Made by a program: the position numbers and the translations under genes. A DNA stretch of 64,000 nucleotides from Paraburkholderia panacisoli (GTDB lineage: Bacteria > Pseudomonadota > Gammaproteobacteria > Burkholderiales > Burkholderiaceae): NCBI RefSeq assembly GCF_008369935.1, contig NZ_VTUZ01000011.1, positions 204,188 through 268,187 of the forward strand, read 5' to 3'. The notes under the pieces are model-generated. The model was not told the origin of the DNA and did not search any database. It was given only the letters and a program-made list of their open reading frames with translations. Positions 34,501 to 43,425 of this stretch are shown one piece after another; position 1 is the stretch's first letter; each line of letters starts with the position of its first letter.

Positions 34501-35458
34501 TTTTGCGCTCCGTCATGAACTTGCCTTCCGGCGCTTTGGCGTTTTTCTGGCGCCGCGTATTGCCGTCGATGCCGCCGTCGATCGCCCATTCGGCGAACAC
34601 GGTCGGGCCTGGCTCGAAATCGCGCGGCTGCCATTCGGGGGTGAGTTGGTCTTCATCGGCGTAGTACTCGATCAGGCCGCCGGCCGGATTCTGGAAGTAC
34701 CAGAAGTACGCCGACGACACCGGATGACGTCCCGGCCCGAGTTGCGTATCCCAGCCGCAACGGCTGATATGCATGCCGCCGCCGAACACTTCGTGGATGT
34801 CGCGCACGGTGAACGCGACGTGATTCAGGCCGCGCTTACCGTTGGGCAGGGCCAGCAGGAAGATGTCGTGATGACCGCCGTGCGGCGCGCAGCGCATGAA
34901 CGCGCCACGGCCCGGATAACGGTCCGACATTTCGAAGCCGAGCAGTTCCTGGTAGAACTTTTCCTGTTCGGCGAGCTTGTTCGTGAAGAACACGACATGC
35001 CCCACTTCGACCGGCTCGGCGCGTTCGTAGATCGGCGACGGCTGATCGACACGCAAGGTCTGGCCCCACACGTTCGACGGCGAACCGTGCACGTCGAGCG
35101 CACGCTTGCGGGTCACTTCGACGCGAATCGCCATGCCGTTCGGATCGATGCAACCAACCGCGTCATCGGTTTCGAAATGGCCCGGCTGACCGGCGAAGCG
35201 GCCGCGCAGTTCGTCGAGTTCGGCTTTCGTCGCAACGCCCCACGTCACTTCGCGCAGCGTCGGACCTTCTTCGAACGCGGGCGGCAGCGACGGGTCGTTC
35301 GCATCGACGGCGAGAATCGTGCAGCCGTTCAGCGTTTCGAAGCGCGCGTGCGTCTCGTCGTGCGCGGTCTCTTTCAGGCCCCAGTCCGCGAAAAAGCGGC
35401 GGCAGGTGGCGAGATCCGTCACGCCGTAAATAATCTGTTCAATGCCGAGAATCGTCAT
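34493..35458 (-). CDS. extradiol ring-cleavage dioxygenase, type I (VOC superfamily)
   Basis: A 321-residue two-module VOC protein, the size and arrangement of 2,3-dihydroxybiphenyl/catechol 2,3-dioxygenases. In the C-terminal module the metal ligands are visible: His in 'EVGHVVFFTN', His in 'GLNHVAFTV' and Glu in 'GGLIEYYAD', the 2-His-1-carboxylate set for Fe(II). So it is probably an active meta-cleavage enzyme rather than a glyoxalase-like relative. ATG 35458 follows AGAGG at six bases. It sits between the aldehyde dehydrogenase and ferredoxin reductase genes. The diol it cleaves is unknown. Confidence 0.88.
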   Translation of the reverse strand: MTILGIEQIIYGVTDLATCRRFFADWGLKETAHDETHARFETLNGCTILAVDANDPSLPPAFEEGPTLREVTWGVATKAELDELRGRFAGQPGHFETDDAVGCIDPNGMAIRVEVTRKRALDVHGSPSNVWGQTLRVDQPSPIYERAEPVEVGHVVFFTNKLAEQEKFYQELLGFEMSDRYPGRGAFMRCAPHGGHHDIFLLALPNGKRGLNHVAFTVRDIHEVFGGGMHISRCGWDTQLGPGRHPVSSAYFWYFQNPAGGLIEYYADEDQLTPEWQPRDFEPGPTVFAEWAIDGGIDGNTRRQKNAKAPEGKFMTERKND

Positions 35459-35475
35459 ACGTGCCTCTTGCGTCT

Positions 35476-36975
35476 TCAGTGTGCCCACGCCAGCGGCGCG
35501 TCGTTCAAGCCCCAGTAGAGGCTCTTCTGTTGCATGTATTCGCGGATGCCCAGGCGGCCTTTCTCGCGTCCCATGCCGCTCTCTTTCCAGCCGCTGAACG
35601 GTGTCGAGATCGAGAACAGCTTGTAGGTGTTGATCCAGATGGTGCCGGCTTCGAGCGCACGGGCAATCCGGTACGCGCGCTTGTAGTCGCGCGTCCAGAT
35701 GCCGGCGGCGAGGCCGAACACACTATTGTTCGCTTCTTTCAGCAGCGCTGCTTCGTCGTCGAACGGCATGGCCACCAGCACCGGTCCGAAGATTTCTTCC
35801 TGACAGATGCGCGCGTCGTTGGTCAGGCCTTCGAGAATCGTCGGCTGAAAGTAGGTGCCGGCTTCGCGGCCATCGCCGACCGGACGCTCGCCGCCGCACA
35901 GCAGGCGGCCGCCCTCTTCGAGACCCAGCGCGACATAGCGCTCGACGCTTTCGCGATGCGCCGCCGTGATCAGCGGTCCCATCTGCGTTTGCTCGCGCGA
36001 CGGATCGCCGACGCGCAGCTTGCGCGCGCCTTCGGTCAGACGCCTCATGAACGCGTCGTAAATCGAGCGCTGCACGAACAGACGCGAGCCCGCGATGCAG
36101 GCCTCGCCCGACGAACTGAAAATACCGTACAACACGCCATTGACCGCATGATCGAGGTCGGCGTCATCGAACACGATGGTCGGTGACTTGCCGCCGAGTT
36201 CGAGCGATACCGGCATCAGCTTGTCTGCCGCGATGCGCGCGATGCCGCGGCCCACTTCAGTGCCGCCGGTGAACGACACTTTCTTCACGAGCGGATGACG
36301 CACCAGCACGTCGCCGATCACCGAGCCCTTGCCGGGCAACACGCTGATGACCCCCTTCGGCACTCCGGCTTCTTCACAGATGCGCGCGAGCGCCAGCGAA
36401 ACCAGCGGCGTGACTTCAGCAGGCTTCAACACCACGGCGTTGCCGCCCGCGAGCGCCGGCGCGAGCTTCTGCGCGTCGGAAGCGATCGGCGAATTCCACG
36501 GCGTGATCGCTGCGATCACGCCAATCGGCTCGTACACGCTCATGGTCAGATAGTCGCCGCGCGACGGCGTGACTTCTTCGTCGAGCGTTTCGAGGCAGGC
36601 CGCGAAATAGCGGAACGTGTTCGCGGCGCTCGCCACCAGCACGCGCGTTTCGCCGATCGGCTTGCCGTTGTCGCGGCGCTGCAATTGCGCGAGCGCTTCG
36701 TGGCGCGCCATGATCAGATCGGCGATGCGGTACAGGATCAGCGCGCGTTGATGCGGCTTCAGACCCGACCAGTCCGCGCGGCGCCATGCGAGGTCAGCGG
36801 CTTCCACCGCTTCGCGGGCGTCGTCGGCATTGGCCGTCGAGATTTCCATGTTGACCGACTGATCCGCCGGATACAGGCTTTTGTACGGGTTGCCACGTCC
36901 TTGCCGCCATTCGCCGCCGATGAAAATATCGCCGGTGGGCACGAGGCTGGTATCGAAGTGAGTCATGTCGGTCAT
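35476..36975 (-). CDS. NAD(P)-dependent aldehyde dehydrogenase
   Basis: A 499-residue ALDH-superfamily enzyme. 'TPWNSPI' (cofactor loop), 'FTGGTEVGRGIA', the general-base Glu in 'LELGGKSP' and the catalytic Cys in 'SSSGEACIAGSRLF' are all intact. It most resembles the betaine-aldehyde/hydroxymuconic-semialdehyde dehydrogenase branch and would oxidise an aldehyde from the ThDP enzyme or from ring cleavage to the acid. ATG 36975 is used; an in-frame ATG at 36966 is equally plausible. 17 bases separate its stop from the next gene. Confidence 0.93.
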   Translation of the reverse strand: MTDMTHFDTSLVPTGDIFIGGEWRQGRGNPYKSLYPADQSVNMEISTANADDAREAVEAADLAWRRADWSGLKPHQRALILYRIADLIMARHEALAQLQRRDNGKPIGETRVLVASAANTFRYFAACLETLDEEVTPSRGDYLTMSVYEPIGVIAAITPWNSPIASDAQKLAPALAGGNAVVLKPAEVTPLVSLALARICEEAGVPKGVISVLPGKGSVIGDVLVRHPLVKKVSFTGGTEVGRGIARIAADKLMPVSLELGGKSPTIVFDDADLDHAVNGVLYGIFSSSGEACIAGSRLFVQRSIYDAFMRRLTEGARKLRVGDPSREQTQMGPLITAAHRESVERYVALGLEEGGRLLCGGERPVGDGREAGTYFQPTILEGLTNDARICQEEIFGPVLVAMPFDDEAALLKEANNSVFGLAAGIWTRDYKRAYRIARALEAGTIWINTYKLFSISTPFSGWKESGMGREKGRLGIREYMQQKSLYWGLNDAPLAWAH

Positions 36976-36998
36976 TCCGGTTTGCTTCAGCTAAAGAC

Positions 36999-37829
36999 TT
37001 AAATCACGCAGCGGGCCGCGCGATTGCGCAGCGCGCGAATCGCGCTATACGCGGTCAGCGCGGACGTCTTGGGGTTGTCCGGCAGCGGCTTGCCGCACAT
37101 TTCCAGCGACATCTCGCCGAATGCGCCGCGCGCCACGATGCGATGCACGTTGCGTGTCACGTTCGGATCGGCGATCAGGCGCACCGTGGTGTGGTCCAGA
37201 CCGAGACCGGCCAGCGCAATCGTCGCGGCGACATTGGCGTTCTTCGGATAGAGCCGCGCCGCTTCGCGCGCGCTGCCTTCGAAGATCACCCGCTCTTCGT
37301 TCAGCGTGTTCAGATCGCAGACCTGTTCGGCCGGCGTGCCGAGCCAGCCGCTCGGCGGCTTGCGGCCCGTGTACAGCACTTCGTCGAGACCGCCGAGTTT
37401 GGCCGCGGCCAGCGCGTCCACTCCGCCGATCGCGCCGGACAACAGCGTCAGCGTCGCGTCGCCCTCATCGGCGGCGGCGGACAACGCGTCGAGCAGCAAC
37501 ACGTCGGACAACGCACCGATCGAGGCCACCGCGCAATCCGTGCCGGCTTTGAGCAGCGGCACCACGTGATCGACCAGCGCGCTGTGGCCCGCGCATTCCA
37601 GCGCGAAATGCGGCTGGCTGCTCAAGGCGGAGACCGAGGTCACCACGTCCACCGACGCGCCCACGAATTCACGCACCGACGCCATGTGCCGCTGCGGCAC
37701 GATCACGTGCGACACGCGCACCGTCGGGTCGGCGGCGACCGAGCGGTACACCGCCTGGCCGATCGCGCCGAAGCCGATCATCGCGACGTCGACAGGTGCG
37801 TGATGCCCCGCGTAGCCGGCCTCATGCAT
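36999..37829 (-). CDS. aspartate dehydrogenase-like (NadX family) oxidoreductase
   Basis: A 276-residue Rossmann protein: 'AMIGFGAIGQAVY' near residue 16, the family's 'CAGHSAL' and 'TLLSGAIGGVDALAAA' motifs, and 'YPKNANVAATIALAGLGLD' in the C-terminal domain_of_aspartate-dehydrogenase. Characterised relatives interconvert L-aspartate and iminoaspartate/oxaloacetate with NAD(P). No nad biosynthesis genes are near; instead it overlaps the ThDP-enzyme gene by 8 bases. That points to a catabolic role on an amino- or imino-intermediate, or to a changed specificity. Family call firm, reaction in this pathway unknown. Confidence 0.85.
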   Translation of the reverse strand: MHEAGYAGHHAPVDVAMIGFGAIGQAVYRSVAADPTVRVSHVIVPQRHMASVREFVGASVDVVTSVSALSSQPHFALECAGHSALVDHVVPLLKAGTDCAVASIGALSDVLLLDALSAAADEGDATLTLLSGAIGGVDALAAAKLGGLDEVLYTGRKPPSGWLGTPAEQVCDLNTLNEERVIFEGSAREAARLYPKNANVAATIALAGLGLDHTTVRLIADPNVTRNVHRIVARGAFGEMSLEMCGKPLPDNPKTSALTAYSAIRALRNRAARCVI

Positions 37830-39480
37830 GTTCCGGCTCCTGTTCCTTGACCGGCGGCCCCGCGAACGCAGTGGCGAACGAGCCGACCGACAGCATGTCC
37901 ACTTCGACCAGCACCGGTCCGCTCTTCGCGATGCCTTCGCGAATGATCGCGTCGGCCTGGTCGAGCGACTTGATGCGGTAGTGCGTGAGCTTCAGGCTCT
38001 CGCAGAACTGCGCGAAGTCCGGCTGATGCAGATCGACGTAGCAGCGGCGGCCGCCGTAGTGCGCGTCCTGAATGTTGCGGATCACGCCGTAGCACTGGTC
38101 GTTCATCAGCACGATCATCACGTTGGCGTTTTCCTGCACGGCCGTCGCGAGTTCGCCGACGTTGACCATCAGGCCGCCGTCGCCGACGAGGCACACGGTC
38201 TTCGCGGCATTGCCCGCGAGCGCCGCGCCGATCGCCATCTGCATGCCCTGGCCGATGCCGCCGCCGAGTGCGTGTACGCCCGCGCGCGGCGAGAAGATCT
38301 TCAGCATGCGGTTGCCCCACGTGCTGTTCGAGATCGTGACGTCGCGCACCCAGTTGTAGTCGCGGCCCACTGCGGCTTGCAGCGCGTCGACGAGGCGCTT
38401 GTACGGGCCGAGGCCCTTGCCCACGTCGCCCACCGCGCTTTCGCGCGCGGCAGCCAGATCCTGTGCGAACTTCGGATCGACCTTCAGGCGGCCTTCGAGC
38501 AGCGTCGCCAGTTCTTCGAGGACGGCCGATGCATCGCCGTGAATGAACATCTCGTTGCGGTAGCCACGGTTGTCGGCGAGCGCGTCGGCGTCGATGCGAT
38601 ACAACGGTTGCGGCAGCGCGAGCTTGTACTTCAGCGTTTCATTGCCACGCAGACGCGAACCCACCACCACCAGCGCATCGCACGTCTTGTAGAAGCTCTC
38701 GACCGCCGAGTGCACGTTGAACGCGCCGAGCGTCGCCGGATGATCTTCCGGCAGCACGCCACGGCCCTGCACGCTGGTCACGACGCCGAAGCCTAGCGCC
38801 ACGAGGCGCTCGACCGCCTTGGCCGCATGACGCGTACCGCCGCCCAACCACAGCAGCGGGCGCTTTGCGTTGACCAGTTGCTCCGCGAGTTGCGCGACGC
38901 GCTGGCTGCAATGCGTGAGCGTCGTGACGTGCGGCGCGCTGAGGTCGCCCGGCCATTCGACTTCGGCTGCCTGAATGTCGATCGGAATCTCGACGCTGAC
39001 CGGCCCGCTCGGCGCGGTTTGCGCGACGCGCACGGCTTCGCGGATCGTCGACAGCGCGGTCTCGACCGAGCGCACGCGATACGCGGCCTTCGAGATCGAC
39101 GACAGCATCGACAGTTGGTCCGGCGCTTCGTGGATATATGCGAGGTCCTGATCCAGGTATTCGGTTTCGATCTGGCCGGTGACGTGCAGCAGCGCGGTGC
39201 CCGCGGTCAGCGCTTCGACCATCGCACCGGCTGCGTTGCCCGCCGCGGTGCCCGTGCTGGTGAATGCCACGCCGAGGCCGCCGGAGACGCGGGCGAGGCC
39301 GTCGGCCATGTTCACCGCGCCGGCTTCGCCGCGCGCGCCGACGTAGCGGATCTTGCCGCGGTTGTGGATCGCGTCGAGGATCGGCATGTTGTGAATGGAG
39401 ATCACGCCGAATGCGGTTTGAACGCCGCACTGCTCGAGGAAAGCGGCGATCAGTTCGCCAACGGTGGTTTTGTTAGACAT
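37822..39480 (-). CDS. thiamine diphosphate-dependent enzyme (acetolactate synthase/benzoylformate decarboxylase-like)
   Basis: A 552-residue three-domain ThDP enzyme. The catalytic Glu that activates the cofactor is at residue 52 ('ARGEAGAV'); the ThDP/Mg motif 'GDGGLMVNVGELATAVQENANVMIVLMND' starts near residue 435. The central domain retains a degraded nucleotide fold. It could decarboxylate a 2-oxo acid (to an aldehyde for the ALDH encoded two genes downstream) or perform carboligation; sequence does not decide. ATG 39480 has GGAGG upstream; its first bases overlap the SDR gene stop by 8, and its own end overlaps the NadX-like gene by 8. Confidence 0.9.
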   Translation of the reverse strand: MSNKTTVGELIAAFLEQCGVQTAFGVISIHNMPILDAIHNRGKIRYVGARGEAGAVNMADGLARVSGGLGVAFTSTGTAAGNAAGAMVEALTAGTALLHVTGQIETEYLDQDLAYIHEAPDQLSMLSSISKAAYRVRSVETALSTIREAVRVAQTAPSGPVSVEIPIDIQAAEVEWPGDLSAPHVTTLTHCSQRVAQLAEQLVNAKRPLLWLGGGTRHAAKAVERLVALGFGVVTSVQGRGVLPEDHPATLGAFNVHSAVESFYKTCDALVVVGSRLRGNETLKYKLALPQPLYRIDADALADNRGYRNEMFIHGDASAVLEELATLLEGRLKVDPKFAQDLAAARESAVGDVGKGLGPYKRLVDALQAAVGRDYNWVRDVTISNSTWGNRMLKIFSPRAGVHALGGGIGQGMQMAIGAALAGNAAKTVCLVGDGGLMVNVGELATAVQENANVMIVLMNDQCYGVIRNIQDAHYGGRRCYVDLHQPDFAQFCESLKLTHYRIKSLDQADAIIREGIAKSGPVLVEVDMLSVGSFATAFAGPPVKEQEPEHA

Positions 39481-40282
39481 GTCGTGCAACGCCTCCAGAA
39501 ACATCGATGTGACTGCCCGTCGTATAGGACGACAGCGTCGTAGCCAGGTAAAAGAGCGCTTGAGCGGCTTCTTCGGGGCGACCGAAGCGGCCTAGCGGAA
39601 TGTTTTTCGTGCGCGCGAGCTCGGCGGTCCAGTCTTCCCAGCTCTGGCCCGGCTTCGCCTGCGTCGCGAAACGGCGGCGCCACTGACCCGATTCGACGAT
39701 GCCGATCAGGATCGAATTGACACGGATGCGCTGCGGCGCGAGTTCGACCGCGAGCGACTTGATGAGGCTCAACACGCCGGCGCGCGCCGACGATGTCGCC
39801 ACCATGTGCGGTTCGGGTTGCAGCGCGAGCAGCGAGTTCACGCAAACCACCGCCGCGTTGTTGCCGGCGCCGGCCGCGTCGCGCAGCATCGGCAAAAACG
39901 CGCGCGTCGGGCGAATCACGCTGAAGTACTTCAGGTCGAGTTCTTCGCGCCACGCGTCGTCGGTGGTGTCGGCGAACGTCGACACACGCCCCTGGCCCGC
40001 GTTGTTCACCAGCATGTCGGTGCGGCCGAAGCGCTCCTGCACCGCTTTCGCAAACGCGTTGACGTCCTCAGTGTCGAGCACGTCGCAGCTTTGCGCGAGC
40101 AGTTGCGCGTCGGGAAACTGCGCGTTCAGCGCGGCTTGCGCTTGCGCGAGCCGCTCGGCGTTACGGCCGCAGATCGCGACCGAGGCGCCGGCCCGCAAAA
40201 ACAGTTCGGCGGTCGCGAGGCCGATGCCGGACGAACCGCCCGTCACCACCGCTACCTGCCCGGTCAAGTCGATTTGAATCAT
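39473..40282 (-). CDS. short-chain dehydrogenase/reductase (first of two in the operon)
   Basis: A 269-residue classical SDR: 'VVTGGSSGIGLATAEL' (NAD(P) site, residues ~12-27), 'LVNNAGQG' and 'SGGVARHV' at the end. The usual active-site Tyr-x3-Lys is not obvious: the region reads 'MVATSSARAGVLSLIKSLA', with Ser/Ala where 'YxxxK' is normally found, so catalysis may be altered or the enzyme may differ from classical SDRs. It overlaps the IclR stop by one base (TGATG) and the ThDP gene start by eight, so it is tightly embedded in the operon. Confidence 0.85.
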   Translation of the reverse strand: MIQIDLTGQVAVVTGGSSGIGLATAELFLRAGASVAICGRNAERLAQAQAALNAQFPDAQLLAQSCDVLDTEDVNAFAKAVQERFGRTDMLVNNAGQGRVSTFADTTDDAWREELDLKYFSVIRPTRAFLPMLRDAAGAGNNAAVVCVNSLLALQPEPHMVATSSARAGVLSLIKSLAVELAPQRIRVNSILIGIVESGQWRRRFATQAKPGQSWEDWTAELARTKNIPLGRFGRPEEAAQALFYLATTLSSYTTGSHIDVSGGVARHV

Positions 40283-41166
40283 CAGAGCCCCAATGCCTTC
40301 ATGTATTTGCTGCCCGCGTTCGGGCCGTTTTTCGGCCGATAGTTGAGCCGCTGCGAGAGTTCGTCGGCCGCGCGGCGGACCTTGTCGATCAAGCCACTAT
40401 CGAGCAGCGATGCGTCGATCTCGTGACGCGGAATCGTGGTCGTGATGACCGCGACGATGCGGCCCGTGTCGTTGCGCACCGGCGCGCTCACCACCGAAAT
40501 GCCGCGCTCGAACGACGACTCGCTGATCGCGAAACCGCGCCGCGCGTCGTCGCGAATCCGTTCGTACAGATCCTCGACGGTGGCGGGCGTCTGCTTCGTG
40601 AAGCGCTCGAGTTCCGGTTCGGGATAGAGCTTCTTCAGATCGTCGAGCGTCATGTCGCCCATCAGCACCTGGCCGTGGGTCGTCGCATGGGCCGGCAGAC
40701 GGGTGCCGACATTGACCTTCACCGAACTGAAAATCGGCGCGTGGCTTTGCGCCTTGGCGACGAACACCACGTCGCGTCCGTCGCGAATCACGATGTGGCT
40801 CGTCAGACCGGTTTCGTTGCGCAGCGCTTCGATAATCGGCAGGCCGAGGTCGGTCAGTTCGAGCGAACTCAGATATTCGAACCCGAGCCGCAGCACCGCG
40901 ACGCCGAGGCGATAGTTGCGGTCCTTGTCGGCGCGCTCCAGAAAGCCGAGCGATTCGAGCGTTTGCAGCAGACGGAACACCGTCGTGCGGGGAATCTTCA
41001 GGCGCCGGGACAATTCCGGGGCGCCGAGAACCGGCTCGCGCGGCGAGAACTCGGTCAGAATCTTCAGACCACGTTCCAGACCCGGTACCCGGTAGCCGGA
41101 ATCGCTACTGGTGTCGGTGCGCTCGTCGTCCGCGTCGCGCTCGGCGTTGATGATGTCGGGCGTCAT
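40282..41166 (-). CDS. IclR-family transcriptional regulator encoded inside the operon
   Basis: A 294-residue IclR regulator. N-terminal winged HTH (about residues 28-90: 'GLERGLKILTEFS', 'RRLKIPRTTVFRLLQTLESLGFL') and C-terminal effector domain ('GTRLPAHATTHGQVLMG', 'FAISESSFERGISVVSAPV'). It starts directly after the stop of the hydrolase gene and ends inside the start of the SDR gene, so it is co-transcribed with its presumed targets, a feedback arrangement. It is strongly similar along its full length to the second IclR protein at 46815-47795. Confidence 0.93.
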   Translation of the reverse strand: MTPDIINAERDADDERTDTSSDSGYRVPGLERGLKILTEFSPREPVLGAPELSRRLKIPRTTVFRLLQTLESLGFLERADKDRNYRLGVAVLRLGFEYLSSLELTDLGLPIIEALRNETGLTSHIVIRDGRDVVFVAKAQSHAPIFSSVKVNVGTRLPAHATTHGQVLMGDMTLDDLKKLYPEPELERFTKQTPATVEDLYERIRDDARRGFAISESSFERGISVVSAPVRNDTGRIVAVITTTIPRHEIDASLLDSGLIDKVRRAADELSQRLNYRPKNGPNAGSKYMKALGL

Positions 41167-42057
41167 TCATTGGCTCCGTTGTCCGCCGCTCGCGCGGCAG
41201 AACGTGTCGATGATCGCGGTGTACGCGGCGGGTGCTTCGATATAGCCGGCGTGCCCCGCGTGCGGCACGACCTGCAATGGCGTGCGCGCGGCCTGTGCGA
41301 GACGCTCGCAGGCGGCGGGCGGGGTAATGGCGTCGTCGGCGCCGACCGCGACGTTCACACGGCCTGAGTAGCGCGCGAGGTCGGCGGCGAGATCGGCGTT
41401 CGCGAGCAGATGTGTTGCTTGCGCGTAGCCGTGCGGGATCACGCGCGACATGTTCCAGCGCACCCACGCGCGGGCTTCCTCGCTTGCGTGAGCGGACAGC
41501 ATATTGGCGCTGCGTTTTTCGGCGAGACCTTGCGGGCCGAGTTCTTTCAGCATGGCGAGGCGCTGGTCGCGCTTCGTCTCGCGCACCTCGGCCGATGCCG
41601 CGCCGTAGCCGCCCGCCGGCGACAACAACAGCAGACCGGCGACACGGCGCGGGTGAGTCGTAGCAAACGCGCCGGCGATGATCGCACCGAGCGAGTGCCC
41701 GACCAGCACGCAGCGTTCGATACCGAGCGCGTCGAGCCAGTCCTTCAATGCGGTTGCGTAATCGTCCGCAACGGGCGACGCCGCCGCAACCGGCGTGGAC
41801 CTGCCATAACCCGGCGCATCCCATGCCAGCACGCGACGGCTCGCGCCGAGCACGTCGAACTGCTGCACCCACGATGCCGCACCCGAACCGATACCGTGCA
41901 GCAACACGAGCGGCAGCGCATCGCTGTCGGCGCCGCCGGCTTCGCGGTAGCTCAGCACGCTTTGCGATGCCAGCGCGACCTGCTGCACCGCAAATCGCGC
42001 AAGGCGTGCTTCGAACGTGGCGGGCTGAGCGGCGGTAGCGGACGGGACTGCGGACAT
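41167..42057 (-). CDS. alpha/beta hydrolase, meta-cleavage-product hydrolase-like
   Basis: A 296-residue alpha/beta hydrolase: 'LLHGIGSGAASW' (oxyanion region), nucleophile elbow 'VGHSLGAIIAG', acidic residue in 'VAVGADDAITPP' and His in 'VPHAGHAGYIEAP'. Size and motifs fit the BphD/MhpC group that hydrolyses C-C bonds in ring-cleavage products, which matches the extradiol dioxygenase encoded downstream; esterase or haloperoxidase-like activity is also possible. 46 bases after the cupin gene; its stop abuts the IclR start. Confidence 0.87.
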   Translation of the reverse strand: MSAVPSATAAQPATFEARLARFAVQQVALASQSVLSYREAGGADSDALPLVLLHGIGSGAASWVQQFDVLGASRRVLAWDAPGYGRSTPVAAASPVADDYATALKDWLDALGIERCVLVGHSLGAIIAGAFATTHPRRVAGLLLLSPAGGYGAASAEVRETKRDQRLAMLKELGPQGLAEKRSANMLSAHASEEARAWVRWNMSRVIPHGYAQATHLLANADLAADLARYSGRVNVAVGADDAITPPAACERLAQAARTPLQVVPHAGHAGYIEAPAAYTAIIDTFCRASGGQRSQ

Positions 42058-42103
42058 GATTTCCTTCGCGAGTGTTTTGAAACTGGAACGTCGCTTCAGC
42101 GAT

Positions 42104-42631
42104 TTAGCGCTTGAGCCTGGCGAGCGGCGAATCCGGCGGATATGTCGGCGTGATCGGCTTCGGCGAACCGAGCATCACGCACATCAGCGCGTCTTCTTCG
42201 CCGATGTTCACTTCCGTGCGGTACACGCCCGGCGGCACCGAGATCAGGTCGCGTTCGCCGAGTACGGCTTCCCACGTTTCACCGTCTTTCTCGCAGACCA
42301 CTTTCATCTTGCCGCGCAGCACGAAGAAGATTTCTTCGACATCCATATGAATATGGCTCGGGCCGATGTTGCCGGCCGGGATCACCATCGTCGAGAACGT
42401 GAAGCCGCCTGCGGGCACCGTGTTCGAGTCCTTCGCGACGCCCGTGCCGCCCGTGCCGACGTAGCGCATTTGCGCGCGGCGGTACTTCGGGTCGTAGTCG
42501 GCCTGGAACTTCAGCGCGTCCCAGTCATAGCGACGCGTTTCCAGGCGCGCGACGCGGCTGTCCAGCCATTGCGCGAAGCTCGCGTCCGCGGGTTGGTCCC
42601 ACGATTTACGTTCGATATCGGCGTCCGCCAT
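42104..42631 (-). CDS. cupin-domain protein of the catabolic operon
   Basis: A 175-residue single cupin. Motif 1 'GPSHIHMDVEEIFFVLRG' has the His-x-His and Glu ligands. Motif 2 reads 'SVPPGVYRTEVN' where the canonical final histidine is replaced by Arg, so metal binding may involve three ligands or a different mode. Small cupins in aromatic pathways act as ring-cleavage dioxygenases or isomerases; which one cannot be inferred. ATG 42631 follows AGGAG at six bases. It lies between the second SDR and the hydrolase genes. Confidence 0.85.
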   Translation of the reverse strand: MADADIERKSWDQPADASFAQWLDSRVARLETRRYDWDALKFQADYDPKYRRAQMRYVGTGGTGVAKDSNTVPAGGFTFSTMVIPAGNIGPSHIHMDVEEIFFVLRGKMKVVCEKDGETWEAVLGERDLISVPPGVYRTEVNIGEEDALMCVMLGSPKPITPTYPPDSPLARLKR

Positions 42632-42657
42632 CTCTTTCTCCTTTCGATTCGACAAGA

Positions 42658-43425
42658 TCAATTCATCACGAAGCCGCCGTTGACCGGCAGCAATTGGCCG
42701 GTCACGAAGCGCGCGGCATCGGACAACAGGAACAGCACCGGCCCGGTCACGTCATCGGGCACTTGCGCGCGCGTCAGCGCGCGGCCTTGCAGGTAATACT
42801 GGTGACGCTCGGCGGGCACATAGGCGGTCGCCTCGACTTCGGTCAGCCCCGGCGCGATCGCGTTGACCGTCACCTGATGGGCGCCGAATTCGCGCGCCAG
42901 GGAGCGTGTCATCGAGATCACCGCGCCCTTGCTCGCGACATACGCGAGCAGCTTCGGCGCGCCCCACATCGCCGTGTCCGACGCGATGTTGACGATGCTG
43001 CCGCGGTGCGAGTCGCGCAGATACGGCAGCGCGGCGGTACTCATCAGCCAGGTGCCGCGCACGTTGACGTTCATCACGGCGTCCCACGTCTCGACCGACA
43101 ACTCGTCGGCGAACTTGCCGCCGGAGTTGGTGATCGCCGCGTTGTTGATCAGCGCATCGATGCCGCCGAGTCGCGCCGCGCCTTGCTGCGCGAACTGTTC
43201 GATGCTGACGGGGTCGGCGAGATCGAGCGGCAGGTAGGTCGCCGCGTGGCCATGCTCGCGCAGCGATGCCGCGAGCGCCGCGCCTTCCTCGTGCAGCACG
43301 TCGCCGAACACCACTTGTGCGCCGGCCTGCACCAGGGCGCGGACAAACGCCGCGCCGAGACCGCGCGCGCCGCCCGTCACGAGGACGCGCCGGCCGTTAA
43401 GCGCTGCGTGGGCGTCGTTATGCAT
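42658..43425 (-). CDS. short-chain dehydrogenase, probable cis-diol dehydrogenase
   Basis: A 255-residue classical SDR with all motifs: 'LVTGGARGLGAAF' (residues ~15-27), 'INNAAITN', Ser in 'IVNIASDTAMWGAP' and the catalytic 'YVASKGAV'. Placed immediately after the Rieske oxygenase gene (8-base overlap at 43418-43425), it is the best candidate to re-aromatise the cis-dihydrodiol to a catechol. Substrate unknown. The ATG at 43425 is used because upstream frame is inside the oxygenase gene. Confidence 0.9.
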   Translation of the reverse strand: MHNDAHAALNGRRVLVTGGARGLGAAFVRALVQAGAQVVFGDVLHEEGAALAASLREHGHAATYLPLDLADPVSIEQFAQQGAARLGGIDALINNAAITNSGGKFADELSVETWDAVMNVNVRGTWLMSTAALPYLRDSHRGSIVNIASDTAMWGAPKLLAYVASKGAVISMTRSLAREFGAHQVTVNAIAPGLTEVEATAYVPAERHQYYLQGRALTRAQVPDDVTGPVLFLLSDAARFVTGQLLPVNGGFVMN

